From Rhizobium nepotum 39/7 (GTDB lineage Bacteria > Pseudomonadota > Alphaproteobacteria > Rhizobiales > Rhizobiaceae), in NCBI RefSeq assembly GCF_000949865.1, contig NZ_JWJH01000001.1, positions 62,001 through 126,000 on the forward strand: a DNA stretch of 64,000 bases, in the 5' to 3' direction. Below, piece by piece: positions 27,109 to 37,190 of this stretch (within the stretch, counting starts at the first letter, position 1; the number at the start of each line of letters is the position of its first letter). The notes under the pieces were generated by a model. That model did not search any database. It was not told where the DNA came from and worked only from the letters and a program-made list of their open reading frames with translations. A program made the translations under genes and the position numbers.

Positions 27109-28731
27109 TTAGCTGCGCAGACCGGGTGCTTCCTGTCCGGTGCTTTCCACATATTCCGTGTATCCGCCGCCAAATTGGTGGATGCCATCCGGTGTCAGTT
27201 CCAGCACCCTGTTTGAAAGGGCGGCCAGAAAATGACGATCGTGAGAAACGAACAGCATCGTGCCTTCATATTCCGACAGGGCCTTGATCAGCATTTCCTT
27301 GGTGTCGAGGTCGAGATGGTTCGTCGGCTCGTCCAGAACCAGGAAATTCGGCGGGTCAAACAGCATGGCGGCCATGACGAGACGGGCTTTTTCACCGCCG
27401 GACAAAACACGGCAGCGTTTTTCCACATCGTCGCCGGAAAAACCGAAACAGCCGGAAAGGGCGCGCAGCGGTGCCTGGCCGGCTTTCGGAAAACGCTCCT
27501 CCAGCCATTCGAGAATGGTGCTGTCGCCATCCAGAACATCCATGGCGTGCTGGGCGAAATAACCGAGCTTGACGCTGGCGCCGAGCGTGACGTTGCCGGA
27601 GTCCGGCGCGGTCGTGCCGGTCACCAGTTTCAGCAAAGTTGATTTTCCGGCACCGTTGACGCCCATGATGCACCAGCGCTCCTTGCGCCGCACCATGAAA
27701 TCCAGCTCACCGTAGATCGTGCGGCTGCCATAGGCCTTGTTCACTTTCTTCAGCGCAACGACATCTTCGCCCGATCTGGGCGCCGGTGCGAATTCGAAAG
27801 CGACCGTCTGGCGCCGCTTGGGCGGCTCGACGCGGTCGATCTTCTCGAGTTTCTTGACACGGCTCTGCACCTGCGAAGCGTGCGATGCGCGCGCCTTGAA
27901 GCGTTCGATAAATTTGATTTCCTTGGCGAGCATCGCCTGCTGGCGCTCGAATTGCGCCTGCTGCTGCTTTTCGTTCTGCGCCCGCTGCTGTTCGTAAAAG
28001 CCGTAGTCGCCGGAATAGGTGTTGAGACTGCCGCCATCGATTTCGATGATCTTCGTCACGATGCGGTTCATGAATTCGCGGTCATGCGCGGTCATCAAAA
28101 GCGCGCCGTCATAGGTCTTCAGAAAATCCTCGAGCCAGATCAGGCTTTCGAGATCGAGATGGTTCGATGGTTCGTCGAGCAGCATCACGTCCGGGCGCAT
28201 CAAAAGGATGCGGGCGAGCGCCACGCGCATTTTCCAGCCGCCGGAAAGTTTGGCGACATCGCCGTCCATCATTTCCTGGCTGAAGCTCAGTCCGGCCAGA
28301 ACTTCGCGCGCGCGGCCCTCAAGCGCGTATCCGTCCAGCTCTTCATAACGCGCCTGTACTTCGCCATAACGCTCGATGATGGCATCCATTTCGTCCATCC
28401 GGTCGGGATCGGACATGGCGGCTTCCAGTTGCCGCAGTTCGGCCGCCACTTCGCTGACCGGGCCAGCACCTTCCATGACTTCGGCCACGGCGGAGCGGCC
28501 GGACATCTCGCCGACATCCTGATTGAAGTAACCGACCGTCATGCCCTTTTCGACGACGACCTGTCCCTCATCGGGTTGCTCCTCGCCGGTGATCATCCGG
28601 AACAGCGTGGTCTTTCCGGAGCCGTTCGGGCCGACAAGACCGATCTTCTCGCCGCGATTGAGCGCGGCGGAGGCCTCGATGTAGAGAATGCGGTGACTGT
28701 TCGACTTGCTGATATTTTCAATGCGGATCAT
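27109..28731 (-). CDS. ABC-F family ATPase (Uup/YheS-like)
   Basis: A 540-residue soluble protein with two ABC domains and no membrane segments. Domain 1: Walker A GPNGSGKTT (about 34-42), signature LSGGWKMRVALARIL, Walker B DVMLLDEPSNHLD. A charged coiled linker follows (EQQRAQNEKQQQAQFERQQ, about 240-260), then domain 2 with GVNGAGKSTL and LSGGEKARLVMAAML. The EPSNHLD/EPTNHLD boxes are typical of ABC-F proteins, which act on ribosomes in translation rescue or antibiotic protection. The frame extends upstream, but MIRIENISKS at 28731 is the natural start. No relation to neighbouring genes is apparent. Confidence 0.93.
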   Translation of the reverse strand: MIRIENISKSNSHRILYIEASAALNRGEKIGLVGPNGSGKTTLFRMITGEEQPDEGQVVVEKGMTVGYFNQDVGEMSGRSAVAEVMEGAGPVSEVAAELRQLEAAMSDPDRMDEMDAIIERYGEVQARYEELDGYALEGRAREVLAGLSFSQEMMDGDVAKLSGGWKMRVALARILLMRPDVMLLDEPSNHLDLESLIWLEDFLKTYDGALLMTAHDREFMNRIVTKIIEIDGGSLNTYSGDYGFYEQQRAQNEKQQQAQFERQQAMLAKEIKFIERFKARASHASQVQSRVKKLEKIDRVEPPKRRQTVAFEFAPAPRSGEDVVALKKVNKAYGSRTIYGELDFMVRRKERWCIMGVNGAGKSTLLKLVTGTTAPDSGNVTLGASVKLGYFAQHAMDVLDGDSTILEWLEERFPKAGQAPLRALSGCFGFSGDDVEKRCRVLSGGEKARLVMAAMLFDPPNFLVLDEPTNHLDLDTKEMLIKALSEYEGTMLFVSHDRHFLAALSNRVLELTPDGIHQFGGGYTEYVESTGQEAPGLRS

Positions 28732-28874
28732 GACGGGGCCTGTGAATGGGAGCGGCCCTCCTATGCCACGGGCCGCCGCCGCTGTCACCTGCCGCGCACG
28801 CCTTGTCAGCCATGCAACGGGGCAAGGTAGCTCCGGAGTGATCACGCTTCCGGGCCTGTGCCCGCCATATTTCG

Positions 28875-30113
28875 TCAGTTGGTCAGCGTGGCTATGCTGC
28901 CGGCAGCCTTGCGCGCGATTTCGCCGAAGGCAGTGACGATCTGCTCCAAGTTTTTGGGCTCGTAATAATTGTCTTTAGTGTAAGCGCATTCCTGTAGCAG
29001 CTTTTGGCCTTTCGCAGGCGCCATGAAGGCGACGCTGAAAACTTTGATGCCGTCCTTCTTGGCTTTCTCGCAGGTCTTGAGGACGGCCGCATCGATACCG
29101 GCGTTCCACGTGGCGCTATACCCCGTCATTTCGCCGTCCGTCATAAGAACGATGTAACGCTCGAAGGATTCGTTTTTCTCCTTCTTGTGCTCGTCAGCTT
29201 CAGTTGGGTTCACCTTTTTGAGGGCGTTGTAAGCTGCGTCCAGGCCGCTGGTCGCGTCTGTACCGCCAGTTGGAAATTCTGGGATCTCCTTGTCGACATA
29301 GCTGACAATACCGCTGGTTCCCCAGCTGATGGCCTGAGATGTATAGGCCTCGTGCGTGTAAACAGAAGCACCCGTTCGAACCAGTTGGGAACCGCCATCG
29401 GCGGTATGAGTTGGATCTGCCGTCTTCAGTGTGGCAACGAGAAAGCTGATCGCTGTTTTCAACGATGTGGCCTTGTTGACGTAGCAGGGTGATGTGTTTT
29501 TAAGGCTGGGGTAGCTGCTCCAATTGCCGGCCGTGTAGTTCTGGCACGACGTTTTTTCGGTATTGACGGTATCCGTCTTGAAGGACATTGAACCGGAGCG
29601 GTCGAGCACCAGATACATGGAGATCGGCGCGCCCTTGTTGACGGTGCTCACTGCGGTGCCCGTCGCCGCGATGTCGAGTGTTTTTGGTCCGATGAACCCC
29701 AGCAGCGGATTGAGCTTCATCTGATAGTTGATCGTGGTCTCGATGGTGTAAGTCTTGCCGCGTGCATTTTCCGTCGTGCCAATATTGATTGGGGAGTTTT
29801 TCTCGAGTTCCTTCTTCTCTTCCTCCGTCAGGTTCTTTTCCATCTGGCTGACGATGAAGGCTTTGGCGGTCTCCTTGATCTGTTCGTCGGTCAGCTCGCC
29901 TTTTTTCAAACGGGCTTCGGTCGCCGCCGCAAGGGCTGCAGAATCTGCCGTATTCTGCAGGTCCGCTTTCACCTGCATCACATTGGCCAGTTCTATGCCG
30001 GCGCCTGCGACACCCAATAATACCGGCAACAGGATTGCAGTCATCATGCCAAAATTGCCGCTCGTGTCGGCAAGGAAACGGCGCTTCAGTTTTTGGGGTG
30101 CGGAGGCGTTCAT
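28875..30113 (-). CDS. TadG-like pilus-assembly protein with von Willebrand A domain
   Basis: A 412-residue protein. A basic N-terminus (QKLKRRFLADTSGNFG) and hydrophobic helix (about 20-42) form the TadE/TadG-type Flp-pilus N-terminus, followed by VMQVKADLQNTADSAALAAA. From about 170 a VWA domain carries the MIDAS motif VLDRSGSMS and later VLMTDGEMT. A TTG start at 30128 is possible, but MNASAPQ at 30113 is more natural. Such proteins are anchored in the inner membrane and often expressed outside a full tad cluster in rhizobia. No other tad genes are nearby, so it is an orphan. Upstream 30114-30281 holds no gene. Confidence 0.85.
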   Translation of the reverse strand: MNASAPQKLKRRFLADTSGNFGMMTAILLPVLLGVAGAGIELANVMQVKADLQNTADSAALAAATEARLKKGELTDEQIKETAKAFIVSQMEKNLTEEEKKELEKNSPINIGTTENARGKTYTIETTINYQMKLNPLLGFIGPKTLDIAATGTAVSTVNKGAPISMYLVLDRSGSMSFKTDTVNTEKTSCQNYTAGNWSSYPSLKNTSPCYVNKATSLKTAISFLVATLKTADPTHTADGGSQLVRTGASVYTHEAYTSQAISWGTSGIVSYVDKEIPEFPTGGTDATSGLDAAYNALKKVNPTEADEHKKEKNESFERYIVLMTDGEMTGYSATWNAGIDAAVLKTCEKAKKDGIKVFSVAFMAPAKGQKLLQECAYTKDNYYEPKNLEQIVTAFGEIARKAAGSIATLTN

Positions 30114-30281
30114 AAGAGTGCTCAACAATTAGAATATTCGGTTGAGCGCAGGAAACCTACAAACGATGTAAAATCCGCTAATACAAACGGTTAAATTTTA
30201 TATGGCGTTCAAATTGGCGCAGTTTTCCAAGTATTTTCAAGAATTATTTCGGATGGGGTCGGAATAATAAATCGCGTGTCA

Positions 30282-31160
30282 TTATTGGACGGGAATGACG
30301 TCGACGGCCTGTTTTATCTGCTGATTGCCGTAGCTCTTCAAAACGCCGATCACCGGCGCGACATCGGAATAATCCCGGCCATAACCAACGACGATATGGT
30401 CGCTTCCAGCCGCAATATCATTGGTGGGGTCGAGCTCCAGATAACCGGCCGCCTCGCCGCACCAGATGCGAACCCAGGCATGCATCGCATCGGCACCTTC
30501 CAGACGCTCCTTGCCCGGTGGAGGAATGGTGCGCAGGAAGCCGCTGACGTAACCGGCGGGAATGCCGAGGCTGCGTAGCGCCATGATCATGATATGCGAA
30601 AAATCCTGACACACGCCGCGTTTCAGCTTGAAGGCTTCCGATGGCGTCGTATCCACGGTCGTTGCCTCACCGTCATAGGTGAAGTCCCTGTGGATGCGTT
30701 TGCATATCGAGAGGGCGATCTCGCGAATGGTCATTCCGGGTTTCAGCACTTCTCGTGCATAGGCCGAGATTGCCGCATCCGTCCCTAGTCTCGGACTGGT
30801 GCCGATGAAGTGGTGCGGCGACTGGGAGTCGATCGACCAGACGTCGGCAAGGCCCTGCGGCAGGCGTGAAAGCTCCGGTGAAAAATCAGCCGTCAACGCT
30901 GGCGCGTCCACCATCACACGCGCCTGCATGCGGATATCCAGTTTCTCGTGCGGCGCGCGCAGATGCACTGATGTGGCCGATTGATGAAAGAAATCCGTAA
31001 AGATGGCGCGTTCTTCCGGCACCGGCGAAACATCGATAGAACCGGCGACAAGCCGCTGCCGGCCAGGGATCGACAGGGGCAGAACCCGGATAATATGGCG
31101 CGCGCCGTGGGCCAGCGTGTCGTAGGTGTAACCCATATGCAGGGAAAGATCATAAAGCAT
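30282..31160 (-). CDS. Transglutaminase-like protein (small)
   Basis: A 292-residue cytosolic transglutaminase-like protein: N-terminal Bact_transglu_N beta domain (about 1-90; LHMGYTYD, RHIIRVLPLS) and a papain-like core with catalytic Cys in KRGVCQDFSH, His in DAMHAWVRIW and Asp in LELDPTND. It starts just after the alpha-E gene stops (4 bp), as third gene of a conserved trio. In bacteria this trio is predicted, from comparative genomics, to make or hydrolyse a peptide-like product. The small transglutaminase is likely the peptidase of the system rather than a cross-linker. The substrate is unknown. Confidence 0.88.
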   Translation of the reverse strand: MLYDLSLHMGYTYDTLAHGARHIIRVLPLSIPGRQRLVAGSIDVSPVPEERAIFTDFFHQSATSVHLRAPHEKLDIRMQARVMVDAPALTADFSPELSRLPQGLADVWSIDSQSPHHFIGTSPRLGTDAAISAYAREVLKPGMTIREIALSICKRIHRDFTYDGEATTVDTTPSEAFKLKRGVCQDFSHIMIMALRSLGIPAGYVSGFLRTIPPPGKERLEGADAMHAWVRIWCGEAAGYLELDPTNDIAAGSDHIVVGYGRDYSDVAPVIGVLKSYGNQQIKQAVDVIPVQ

Positions 31161-31164
31161 CGGG

Positions 31165-33570
31165 TTATCCGAGATAAGTACGGGCCAGAACATCGGAAAG
31201 ATGCTCCATGTCCGTTTCGAGCTGGCGATAGATCGCGCCGTTCATGTTTTCCGGCGTCATCACGGCAAGACCGGAATGCAGCCGCATCGCCTCGCGGTAA
31301 AAGGGCGACATCTGGCCGTTTACAAAGGCGTTCGGAAGCTGCTCCACCTCGGTGCGGATTTCATTCAACTGGAACAGGATCGACCGTGGATTGAGCGGAT
31401 CGAGCGCCAGAAGATCGGTGACGGTCAGACCCGCCGTGCTGACGTTGTAACGGCGGCGATGAGTCATGACGCTGTCGCCGATTTCCAGCAGCATATCATA
31501 GGAGCCATCCGGTGCATCCGGTCCCGTCATATGGCCGAGAAGCCGCGTCATATGCAGGCCGCGTTCGAGATAGCGACCGATCGACAGGAAACGCCAGCCG
31601 GTGAACCGATACATGTTTTCATGCACGAGACCGGCAAAGCCGGCAAGCTTGCGCAGGAGGATCGTCATGGCATGGGTTGCGTCGTCGCCGGGCGAGACCT
31701 TTGCGTGGAACCGGCGGGCGGTCTTGGCAAGATCGTTCAGCGCCAGCCATCCATCCGGCGAAAAGCGGTCGCGAATGTTGCTGGCGGAATAAAGCGCGCT
31801 GTTGATATTGTTCAGCAGGCTTTCCGGCACGGCATCGTTCATCTCCACATCCAGCGCTTCGAGATAACGCGTCACATGCGCAAGCAGGGGCTGGCGTGGG
31901 TCGGCGGATTCGGCATAACGCCCGTGCCAGGCGCGTAGAATGCGTAGTGCCCCTTCCGAACGTTCGATATAGCGGCCGAGCCAGAAGAGGTTATCCGCAG
32001 CCCGGCTGGGCAGGCTGCCCGGCATGTTGCGGGTGAAGCTTTCTTCCGCCGGCAAAAGCGTGGTGCGTTCCACCGGCTTGTCGCTGACGATCCAGACATC
32101 CGCAGCACTGCCGCCCGATTGCATGGCGATGGCGGAGACATCGTTGCTGCTGCCGATCCGCGCAAAGCCGCCGGGCATGATCTGCCAGCCATCCTGCGTG
32201 CGTGCGGCAAAAACGCGAAGGCTCATCGGGCGCGGCACGAGCTTGTTGTCGATATAGGCCGGGGTTGTGGAGAGTGTTACCACCTCCTGGCCCACCAGCC
32301 TGTGGCCATCGGAGGCAAGCCAGTCGCTGATCGATTCCTTCGCTGTTTCGCGCAGGGACGATCCGAGCACAGACTGGCCGTTGTCTTCGAAGAAAGGAAG
32401 CCGGGAATAGGCCGGGCCGATAACCATGCCTTCGATATTGCCGGCGACATGGCGGCGTTCCGATTCCTGCCCGCACCACCAGGTCGCGATCGACGGCAGT
32501 TTCAGGTCTTCGCCAAGCAGGTGACGGCAGACGCGCGGCATGAAGGAAAGCAAGGCCCGCGTCTCGAGAATGCCGGTGCCGAGCGCGTTGACGATTGTCA
32601 GTGCTTCGTTGCGCAGCGCCTGCACCATGCCCGGCGTGCCGATGTGGGATTGCTGATTCAGTTCCAGCGGGTCGGAATAGGAGGCGTCGAGACGCCGCCA
32701 GAGCACGCCGATCGGCTTCAGCCCGGCCACGGTTCTCACCATCACGCGGCCGTTGAGGACGGTCAGATCCTCGCCCTCGAGCAGCATGAAGCCGAGATAA
32801 CGGGCGATATAGGCGTGTTCGAAATAGGTTTCGTTTGCGGGTCCGGGCGTCAGCACCGCGATGCGGTCATCCGGGTGCTTTCTGTGCGCCTGTAACGTGT
32901 CGCGGAAAGCGCCAAAAAACGAAGCGAGACGGTGAACATGGGTTTCCGCATAGATGTCGGAAAGCGCGCGCGTGGTCGCCACCCGGTTTTCGAGCGCAAA
33001 ACCCGCGCCGGAAGGCGCCTGCGTCCTGTCGGCCAGCACCCACCAGTTACCATCCGGTCCACGCCCGATCTCGAAAGAGCAGAAATGCAGGTAATGACCG
33101 CTTGCCGGTTTTACCCCGACCATCGGCCGCAGATATTCGGGATTGGAGGCGATCAGCGCTGGTGGAACATAGCCTTCCTTTACCAGCCGGTTTTCACCGT
33201 AAAAATCGGCGACCATGGCTTCCAGAAGATTGGCGCGCTGTTTCAGCCCCTCGGAAAGAACCGCCCATTCCTTGTCGTCGATCAGCACCGGAATATGGGA
33301 GATCGGCCAGTTTCTTTCGCTGCTCCCCTTGGCGTAATCGCGGTAGAACACGCCCGCATCGCGCAGATAGCGGTCGGTGCGGGCAAAGCGTTCGTGCAAT
33401 TCGCGTTCAGACATGCGCGACAAGGCGCCGAGCAGGTGTTTCCAGACTGGTCTTACCTTGCCGTTGGTGTCGAGCATTTCGTCGGCGACGCCAGGCAAGG
33501 GGGAATAATCAAGCCCGCGCGGTTGCGCGCCCGTTTCCCTCTTGCGTTCCGTTGCCGGGGCTTTGGACAA
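31165..33570 (-). CDS. Circularly permuted ATP-grasp / alpha-E domain fusion protein
   Basis: An 801-residue fusion. Residues about 30-480 form the circularly permuted ATP-grasp (former DUF404/DUF407; RYLRDAGVFYRDYA, WWVLADRTQAPSGAGFALENR, LGTGILETRALLSFMPRVC). Residues about 495-801 form the alpha-E domain (former DUF403; ADNLFWLGRYIERSEGALRIL, GWRFLSIGRYLERGLHMTRLL, SILFQLNEI). The start is TTG at 33570, one base after the upstream stop and 7 bases after GGAG. In many genomes the two domains are separate neighbouring genes. The ATP-grasp part is predicted to be a COOH-NH2 ligase forming a peptide or amide bond; no product has been established. Confidence 0.9.
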   Translation of the reverse strand: MSKAPATERKRETGAQPRGLDYSPLPGVADEMLDTNGKVRPVWKHLLGALSRMSERELHERFARTDRYLRDAGVFYRDYAKGSSERNWPISHIPVLIDDKEWAVLSEGLKQRANLLEAMVADFYGENRLVKEGYVPPALIASNPEYLRPMVGVKPASGHYLHFCSFEIGRGPDGNWWVLADRTQAPSGAGFALENRVATTRALSDIYAETHVHRLASFFGAFRDTLQAHRKHPDDRIAVLTPGPANETYFEHAYIARYLGFMLLEGEDLTVLNGRVMVRTVAGLKPIGVLWRRLDASYSDPLELNQQSHIGTPGMVQALRNEALTIVNALGTGILETRALLSFMPRVCRHLLGEDLKLPSIATWWCGQESERRHVAGNIEGMVIGPAYSRLPFFEDNGQSVLGSSLRETAKESISDWLASDGHRLVGQEVVTLSTTPAYIDNKLVPRPMSLRVFAARTQDGWQIMPGGFARIGSSNDVSAIAMQSGGSAADVWIVSDKPVERTTLLPAEESFTRNMPGSLPSRAADNLFWLGRYIERSEGALRILRAWHGRYAESADPRQPLLAHVTRYLEALDVEMNDAVPESLLNNINSALYSASNIRDRFSPDGWLALNDLAKTARRFHAKVSPGDDATHAMTILLRKLAGFAGLVHENMYRFTGWRFLSIGRYLERGLHMTRLLGHMTGPDAPDGSYDMLLEIGDSVMTHRRRYNVSTAGLTVTDLLALDPLNPRSILFQLNEIRTEVEQLPNAFVNGQMSPFYREAMRLHSGLAVMTPENMNGAIYRQLETDMEHLSDVLARTYLG

Positions 33571-33571
33571 T

Positions 33572-36500
33572 TTACACTCCGTATGGCCGGCGCAGATCGA
33601 GCGTCAGCGGAAATTCTGGCGACACGGTTTCCGCCATCAGCGGATATTGCCCGGCCGTATGTCCCCATGGTTCGAAACGGGCGAGGCGGCGTGCCTCGGC
33701 TTCGTTGCCGTTGACGGGAAATGTCTCGTAATTGCGCCCGCCCGGATGAGCAACATGGTAGATGCATCCGCCGATCGATCGGCCCGACCATGTATCATAA
33801 ATGTCAAAGGTCAAGGGTGAATTGACGGGCAGCACAGGATGCAGGCCGGCGGAAGGCTGCCATGCCTTGAAGCGAACCCCCGCCACCGCGACGCTGCGAT
33901 TTTCCGTCGCGGTCAGCGGAACCGCACGTCCATTGCATGTAACGGCATAACGGGACGGGTTAGAGGTTTCGAGGCGCACCTGGAGGCGCTCGACGGAGCT
34001 GTCGACATAACGCACGGTTCCGCCGATGGCGCCCTGTTCACCCATCACATGCCAGGGTTCCAGCGCCTGCCGCAATTCCAGCTTCGCGCCCTCATATTCC
34101 ACCTCGCCGAAGAACGGGAAACGGAATTCCTGCTGGGCGGTGAACCATTCCGGCTTCAGGTCAAAACCGTTTTCCCTGAGATCCCCGAGCACGTCCATGA
34201 AGTCTGCCCAGATATAGTGCGGTAGCATGAAACGGTCGGCGAGCGTCGTGCCCCAGCGCACGAATTTTCCGGCGGCCGGGTTTTTCCAGAAACGGGCGAT
34301 GAGGGCGCGTACCAGCAATTGCTGGGCGAGCGACATACGGGCGTTCGGCGGCATCTCAAAACCGCGGAACTCCACGAGGCCGAGGCGGCCTGTCGGCCCA
34401 TCCGGCGAAAACAGCTTGTCGATGCAGATTTCGGCGCGGTGGGTATTGCCCGTCACATCCGTAAGCAGGTTGCGAAACAGACGGTCGACCAGCCATGGCA
34501 ATGGTGGCGCGCCTTCACTGGGGGCTGGCACCTGCGCGAGCGCGATTTCCAGCTCATAGAGACTGTCGTGGCGGGCTTCGTCGATGCGTGGCGCCTGACT
34601 TGTCGGGCCGATGAACAGGCCGGAGAACAGGTAGGAGAGCGACGGGTGCCGCTGCCAGTGCAAGACGAGGCTTTTCAGAAGATCGGGCCGACGCAGGAAA
34701 GGGCTGTCATTGGGGTTGGCGCCGCCCACGACCACATGGTTGCCCCCGCCGGTGCCGGTGTGGCGGCCGTCGATCATGAACTTGTCGGCGCCCAGACGCG
34801 TCTGGCGTGCCTCGTCGTAGACCGCCGTGGTGATGTCGACGCAATCCTTCCAGCTGGCGGCCGGGTGGATGTTGACCTCGATGACGCCGGGATCGGGCGC
34901 GACGCGGATGACATTGATGCGCTCGTCATGCGGCGGGCCATAGCCTTCGATATGGACCGGCAGTCCGAGATCGGTCGCTGCCGCTTCCGCCGCGGCGATC
35001 AGTTCGAGATAGTCCTCGATGCGTTCGACCGGTGGCATAAAGACGCAAAGCCGTCCGTCGCGCGGTTCCACGGACATTGCGGTGCGCACCGCGCCGCCAA
35101 TTTCTCCCAGCGTCTGTTCGATGCGTTCCTGCCCGGAGGCTTCATCGACGTGGAAAGAAGCTTCCGGCATGGTGCGCCCGGAGGGCTTGAATTTGTCGGG
35201 AAGCGGCCCCCTCGGGATCGAAGGGTCGGCCTCGTGAATATAGGGATAGGCGGATGGCGGCACGTGGGGCAGGGTGCCGAGCGGCAGGCGGTAACCGACC
35301 GGGCTGTCGCCCGGGACGAGGAAGATCTTGCCGCGCCGCGTATTCCATTTCTCGCTGACCCAGCCTTTGCCATCGGCCTTGGCGTTCCACGCCTGCACCG
35401 GAAGAATATAGCCCGTCGGGGTCGTCAATCCGCGTTCGAACACGCGGGCAATACGGTTTCGCTCTTCGGGGTCCTTCAGTTTCGAATTGGACGGATCGAC
35501 ATTGTCGGGAAGACTGCCTTCCTTGATGATCCATTCGGCCGGATCCTCATAGGCCGGAAGTACCAGATCCGGTTCCACGCCAAGATGAGTGGCGATGCCG
35601 CTCAGCAGTTTCTGCGCGTCCTGTGCCTCGACGCCGGTATTTGCGTCTTCTTCGGCGATCAGCGCCGGGTTTTGCCAGATCGGCAGTCCGTCTTTGCGCC
35701 AGTAAAGCGAAAAGGTCCAGCGGGGCAGGCTCTCGCCCGGATACCATTTTCCCTGCCCGTAATGCAAAAAGCCGCCGGGGGCGAAACGTTCGCGCAGGCG
35801 GCGGATCAAGGCATCCGCCTTTTCGCGTTTCGTCGGTCCAACCGCGTCGGTGTTCCATTCTTCGGATTCGAAATCGTCAATGGAAACGAATGTCGGCTCG
35901 CCGCCCATGGTCAGCCGCACGTCATGGGCATTCAGAACCTGATCGACCTCTTTGCCGAGCGTGTTGAGGCTCTCCCAGCTCTCATCGGAGAAGGGTTTGG
36001 TGATGCGCGGGGTTTCGGCAACGCGCCGGACCTGCATATCGAAAGCGAATTCCGTATTGGCCTCGCCGAAATAACCGCCGGAAATCGGCGCTGCATTGCG
36101 GAAATGCGGCGTTGCCGCCAGCGGAATATGGCTCTCGCCGGTCAAAAGCCCCGAAGTGGGATCGAGACCGATCCAGCCCGCGCCCGGCATGTAGACCTCG
36201 GCCCAGGCATGCAGATCAGTGAAATCCACCTCCGTTCCGGACGGGCCGTCCAGCGCCTTGAGATCCGGCGTCAGCTGGATCAGGTATCCCGATACGAAAC
36301 GCGCGGCAAGGCCGAGATGTCTGAGGATCTGGACGAACAGCCAGCTGCTGTCGCGGCACGACCCCCTGCCGGAAGCCAGCGTTTCTTCCGGGGTCTGAAC
36401 CCCCGGCTCCATGCGGATGACGTAACCGATTTCCTGTTGCAGACGGGCGTTGAGGCCCACGACCATATCGACGGTCGGTTGTCCGGGCGTGTGGTCGACC

Positions 36501-36898
36501 GTGGCCATGAAGGCGGAAAGCAGGGGGCCGGTCGGTTCCGGTTTCATGTAGATGGACAGATCTTCCTGCAACTCCTGCGGATAGTCGAACGGCCATTTGG
36601 TCGCTTCTTCCTCCACGAAGAAATCGAACGGATTGTAAACCGTCATATCGGCGACAAGATCGACCTCGATCTTAAATTCCGTCGCCGGCTCGGGAAAAAC
36701 GAAACGGGCGAGGTAATTGCCGTAAGGATCCTGTTGAAGGTTCACGAAATGATTGGACGGGGAAACCTTGAGCGAATGGCTGATGACGTGGGTTCTGGAG
36801 TGGGAGGCGGGCTTCAATCTTATGATTTGCGGTCCAAGGCGAACCGGATTGTCGTATTTATAATGCGTCAGATGATAGATGCTCGCTTTGATTGCCAT
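33572..36898 (-). CDS. Transglutaminase-DUF2126 (predicted amidoligase) protein
   Basis: A 1108-residue protein, the usual size for this family. Parts: Bact_transglu_N (about 1-100; [19 protein letters not shown]), transglutaminase core with Cys in [12 protein letters not shown], His in DLHAWAEVY and Asp in GLDPTSG, then the long DUF2126 region (about 300-1100; [48 protein letters not shown]), classed as a putative amidoligase. The frame is open 30 codons upstream, but [16 protein letters not shown] at 36898 is the natural start. It is first in the trio, so ligase and peptidase-like functions are co-expressed. Confidence 0.92.
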   Translation of the reverse strand: MAIKASIYHLTHYKYDNPVRLGPQIIRLKPASHSRTHVISHSLKVSPSNHFVNLQQDPYGNYLARFVFPEPATEFKIEVDLVADMTVYNPFDFFVEEEATKWPFDYPQELQEDLSIYMKPEPTGPLLSAFMATVDHTPGQPTVDMVVGLNARLQQEIGYVIRMEPGVQTPEETLASGRGSCRDSSWLFVQILRHLGLAARFVSGYLIQLTPDLKALDGPSGTEVDFTDLHAWAEVYMPGAGWIGLDPTSGLLTGESHIPLAATPHFRNAAPISGGYFGEANTEFAFDMQVRRVAETPRITKPFSDESWESLNTLGKEVDQVLNAHDVRLTMGGEPTFVSIDDFESEEWNTDAVGPTKREKADALIRRLRERFAPGGFLHYGQGKWYPGESLPRWTFSLYWRKDGLPIWQNPALIAEEDANTGVEAQDAQKLLSGIATHLGVEPDLVLPAYEDPAEWIIKEGSLPDNVDPSNSKLKDPEERNRIARVFERGLTTPTGYILPVQAWNAKADGKGWVSEKWNTRRGKIFLVPGDSPVGYRLPLGTLPHVPPSAYPYIHEADPSIPRGPLPDKFKPSGRTMPEASFHVDEASGQERIEQTLGEIGGAVRTAMSVEPRDGRLCVFMPPVERIEDYLELIAAAEAAATDLGLPVHIEGYGPPHDERINVIRVAPDPGVIEVNIHPAASWKDCVDITTAVYDEARQTRLGADKFMIDGRHTGTGGGNHVVVGGANPNDSPFLRRPDLLKSLVLHWQRHPSLSYLFSGLFIGPTSQAPRIDEARHDSLYELEIALAQVPAPSEGAPPLPWLVDRLFRNLLTDVTGNTHRAEICIDKLFSPDGPTGRLGLVEFRGFEMPPNARMSLAQQLLVRALIARFWKNPAAGKFVRWGTTLADRFMLPHYIWADFMDVLGDLRENGFDLKPEWFTAQQEFRFPFFGEVEYEGAKLELRQALEPWHVMGEQGAIGGTVRYVDSSVERLQVRLETSNPSRYAVTCNGRAVPLTATENRSVAVAGVRFKAWQPSAGLHPVLPVNSPLTFDIYDTWSGRSIGGCIYHVAHPGGRNYETFPVNGNEAEARRLARFEPWGHTAGQYPLMAETVSPEFPLTLDLRRPYGV

Positions 36899-37190
36899 TA
36901 ATCTGCCTTGCCCGGTTTTCCGGTTTATGCGGTTTGTCCGCCCCTCTGAAATTATTCGGATTTTGTGCAATGCAGGAAAAGAAAGCAAGGATCATTTCCC
37001 GGGGCAATCGCATTGTTGGTAGAGGCCGCGATGTTTGCCCGCAGGAAGAATCGCCGGGGCTTTTAAATCGCCGCCGTCAGGATTTCGCCGGGGTTGTGGA
37101 CAAGGTCGAACGGCGTGTTATTGCTTGGCATTGCAAAGCGCAGGATCGCGAACCGCTTTCTTTGCCGACTGACGTTTCGGAATGGACTGA
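36899..37190. other. Gene-free divergent region
   Basis: About 290 bp lie between the divergently transcribed DUF2126 gene and the SbmA/YddA-like transporter gene. The presumed promoters of both genes must lie here, but I see no convincing -35/-10 pairs, palindromes or RNA genes. Confidence 0.4.

Noticed and set aside
34319-36901. 860-codon open frame on the plus strand
   Set aside because: Antisense to the well-supported DUF2126 gene; low-complexity, Arg/Gly/Asp-rich translation with no family features. Such frames are common opposite GC-rich genes.
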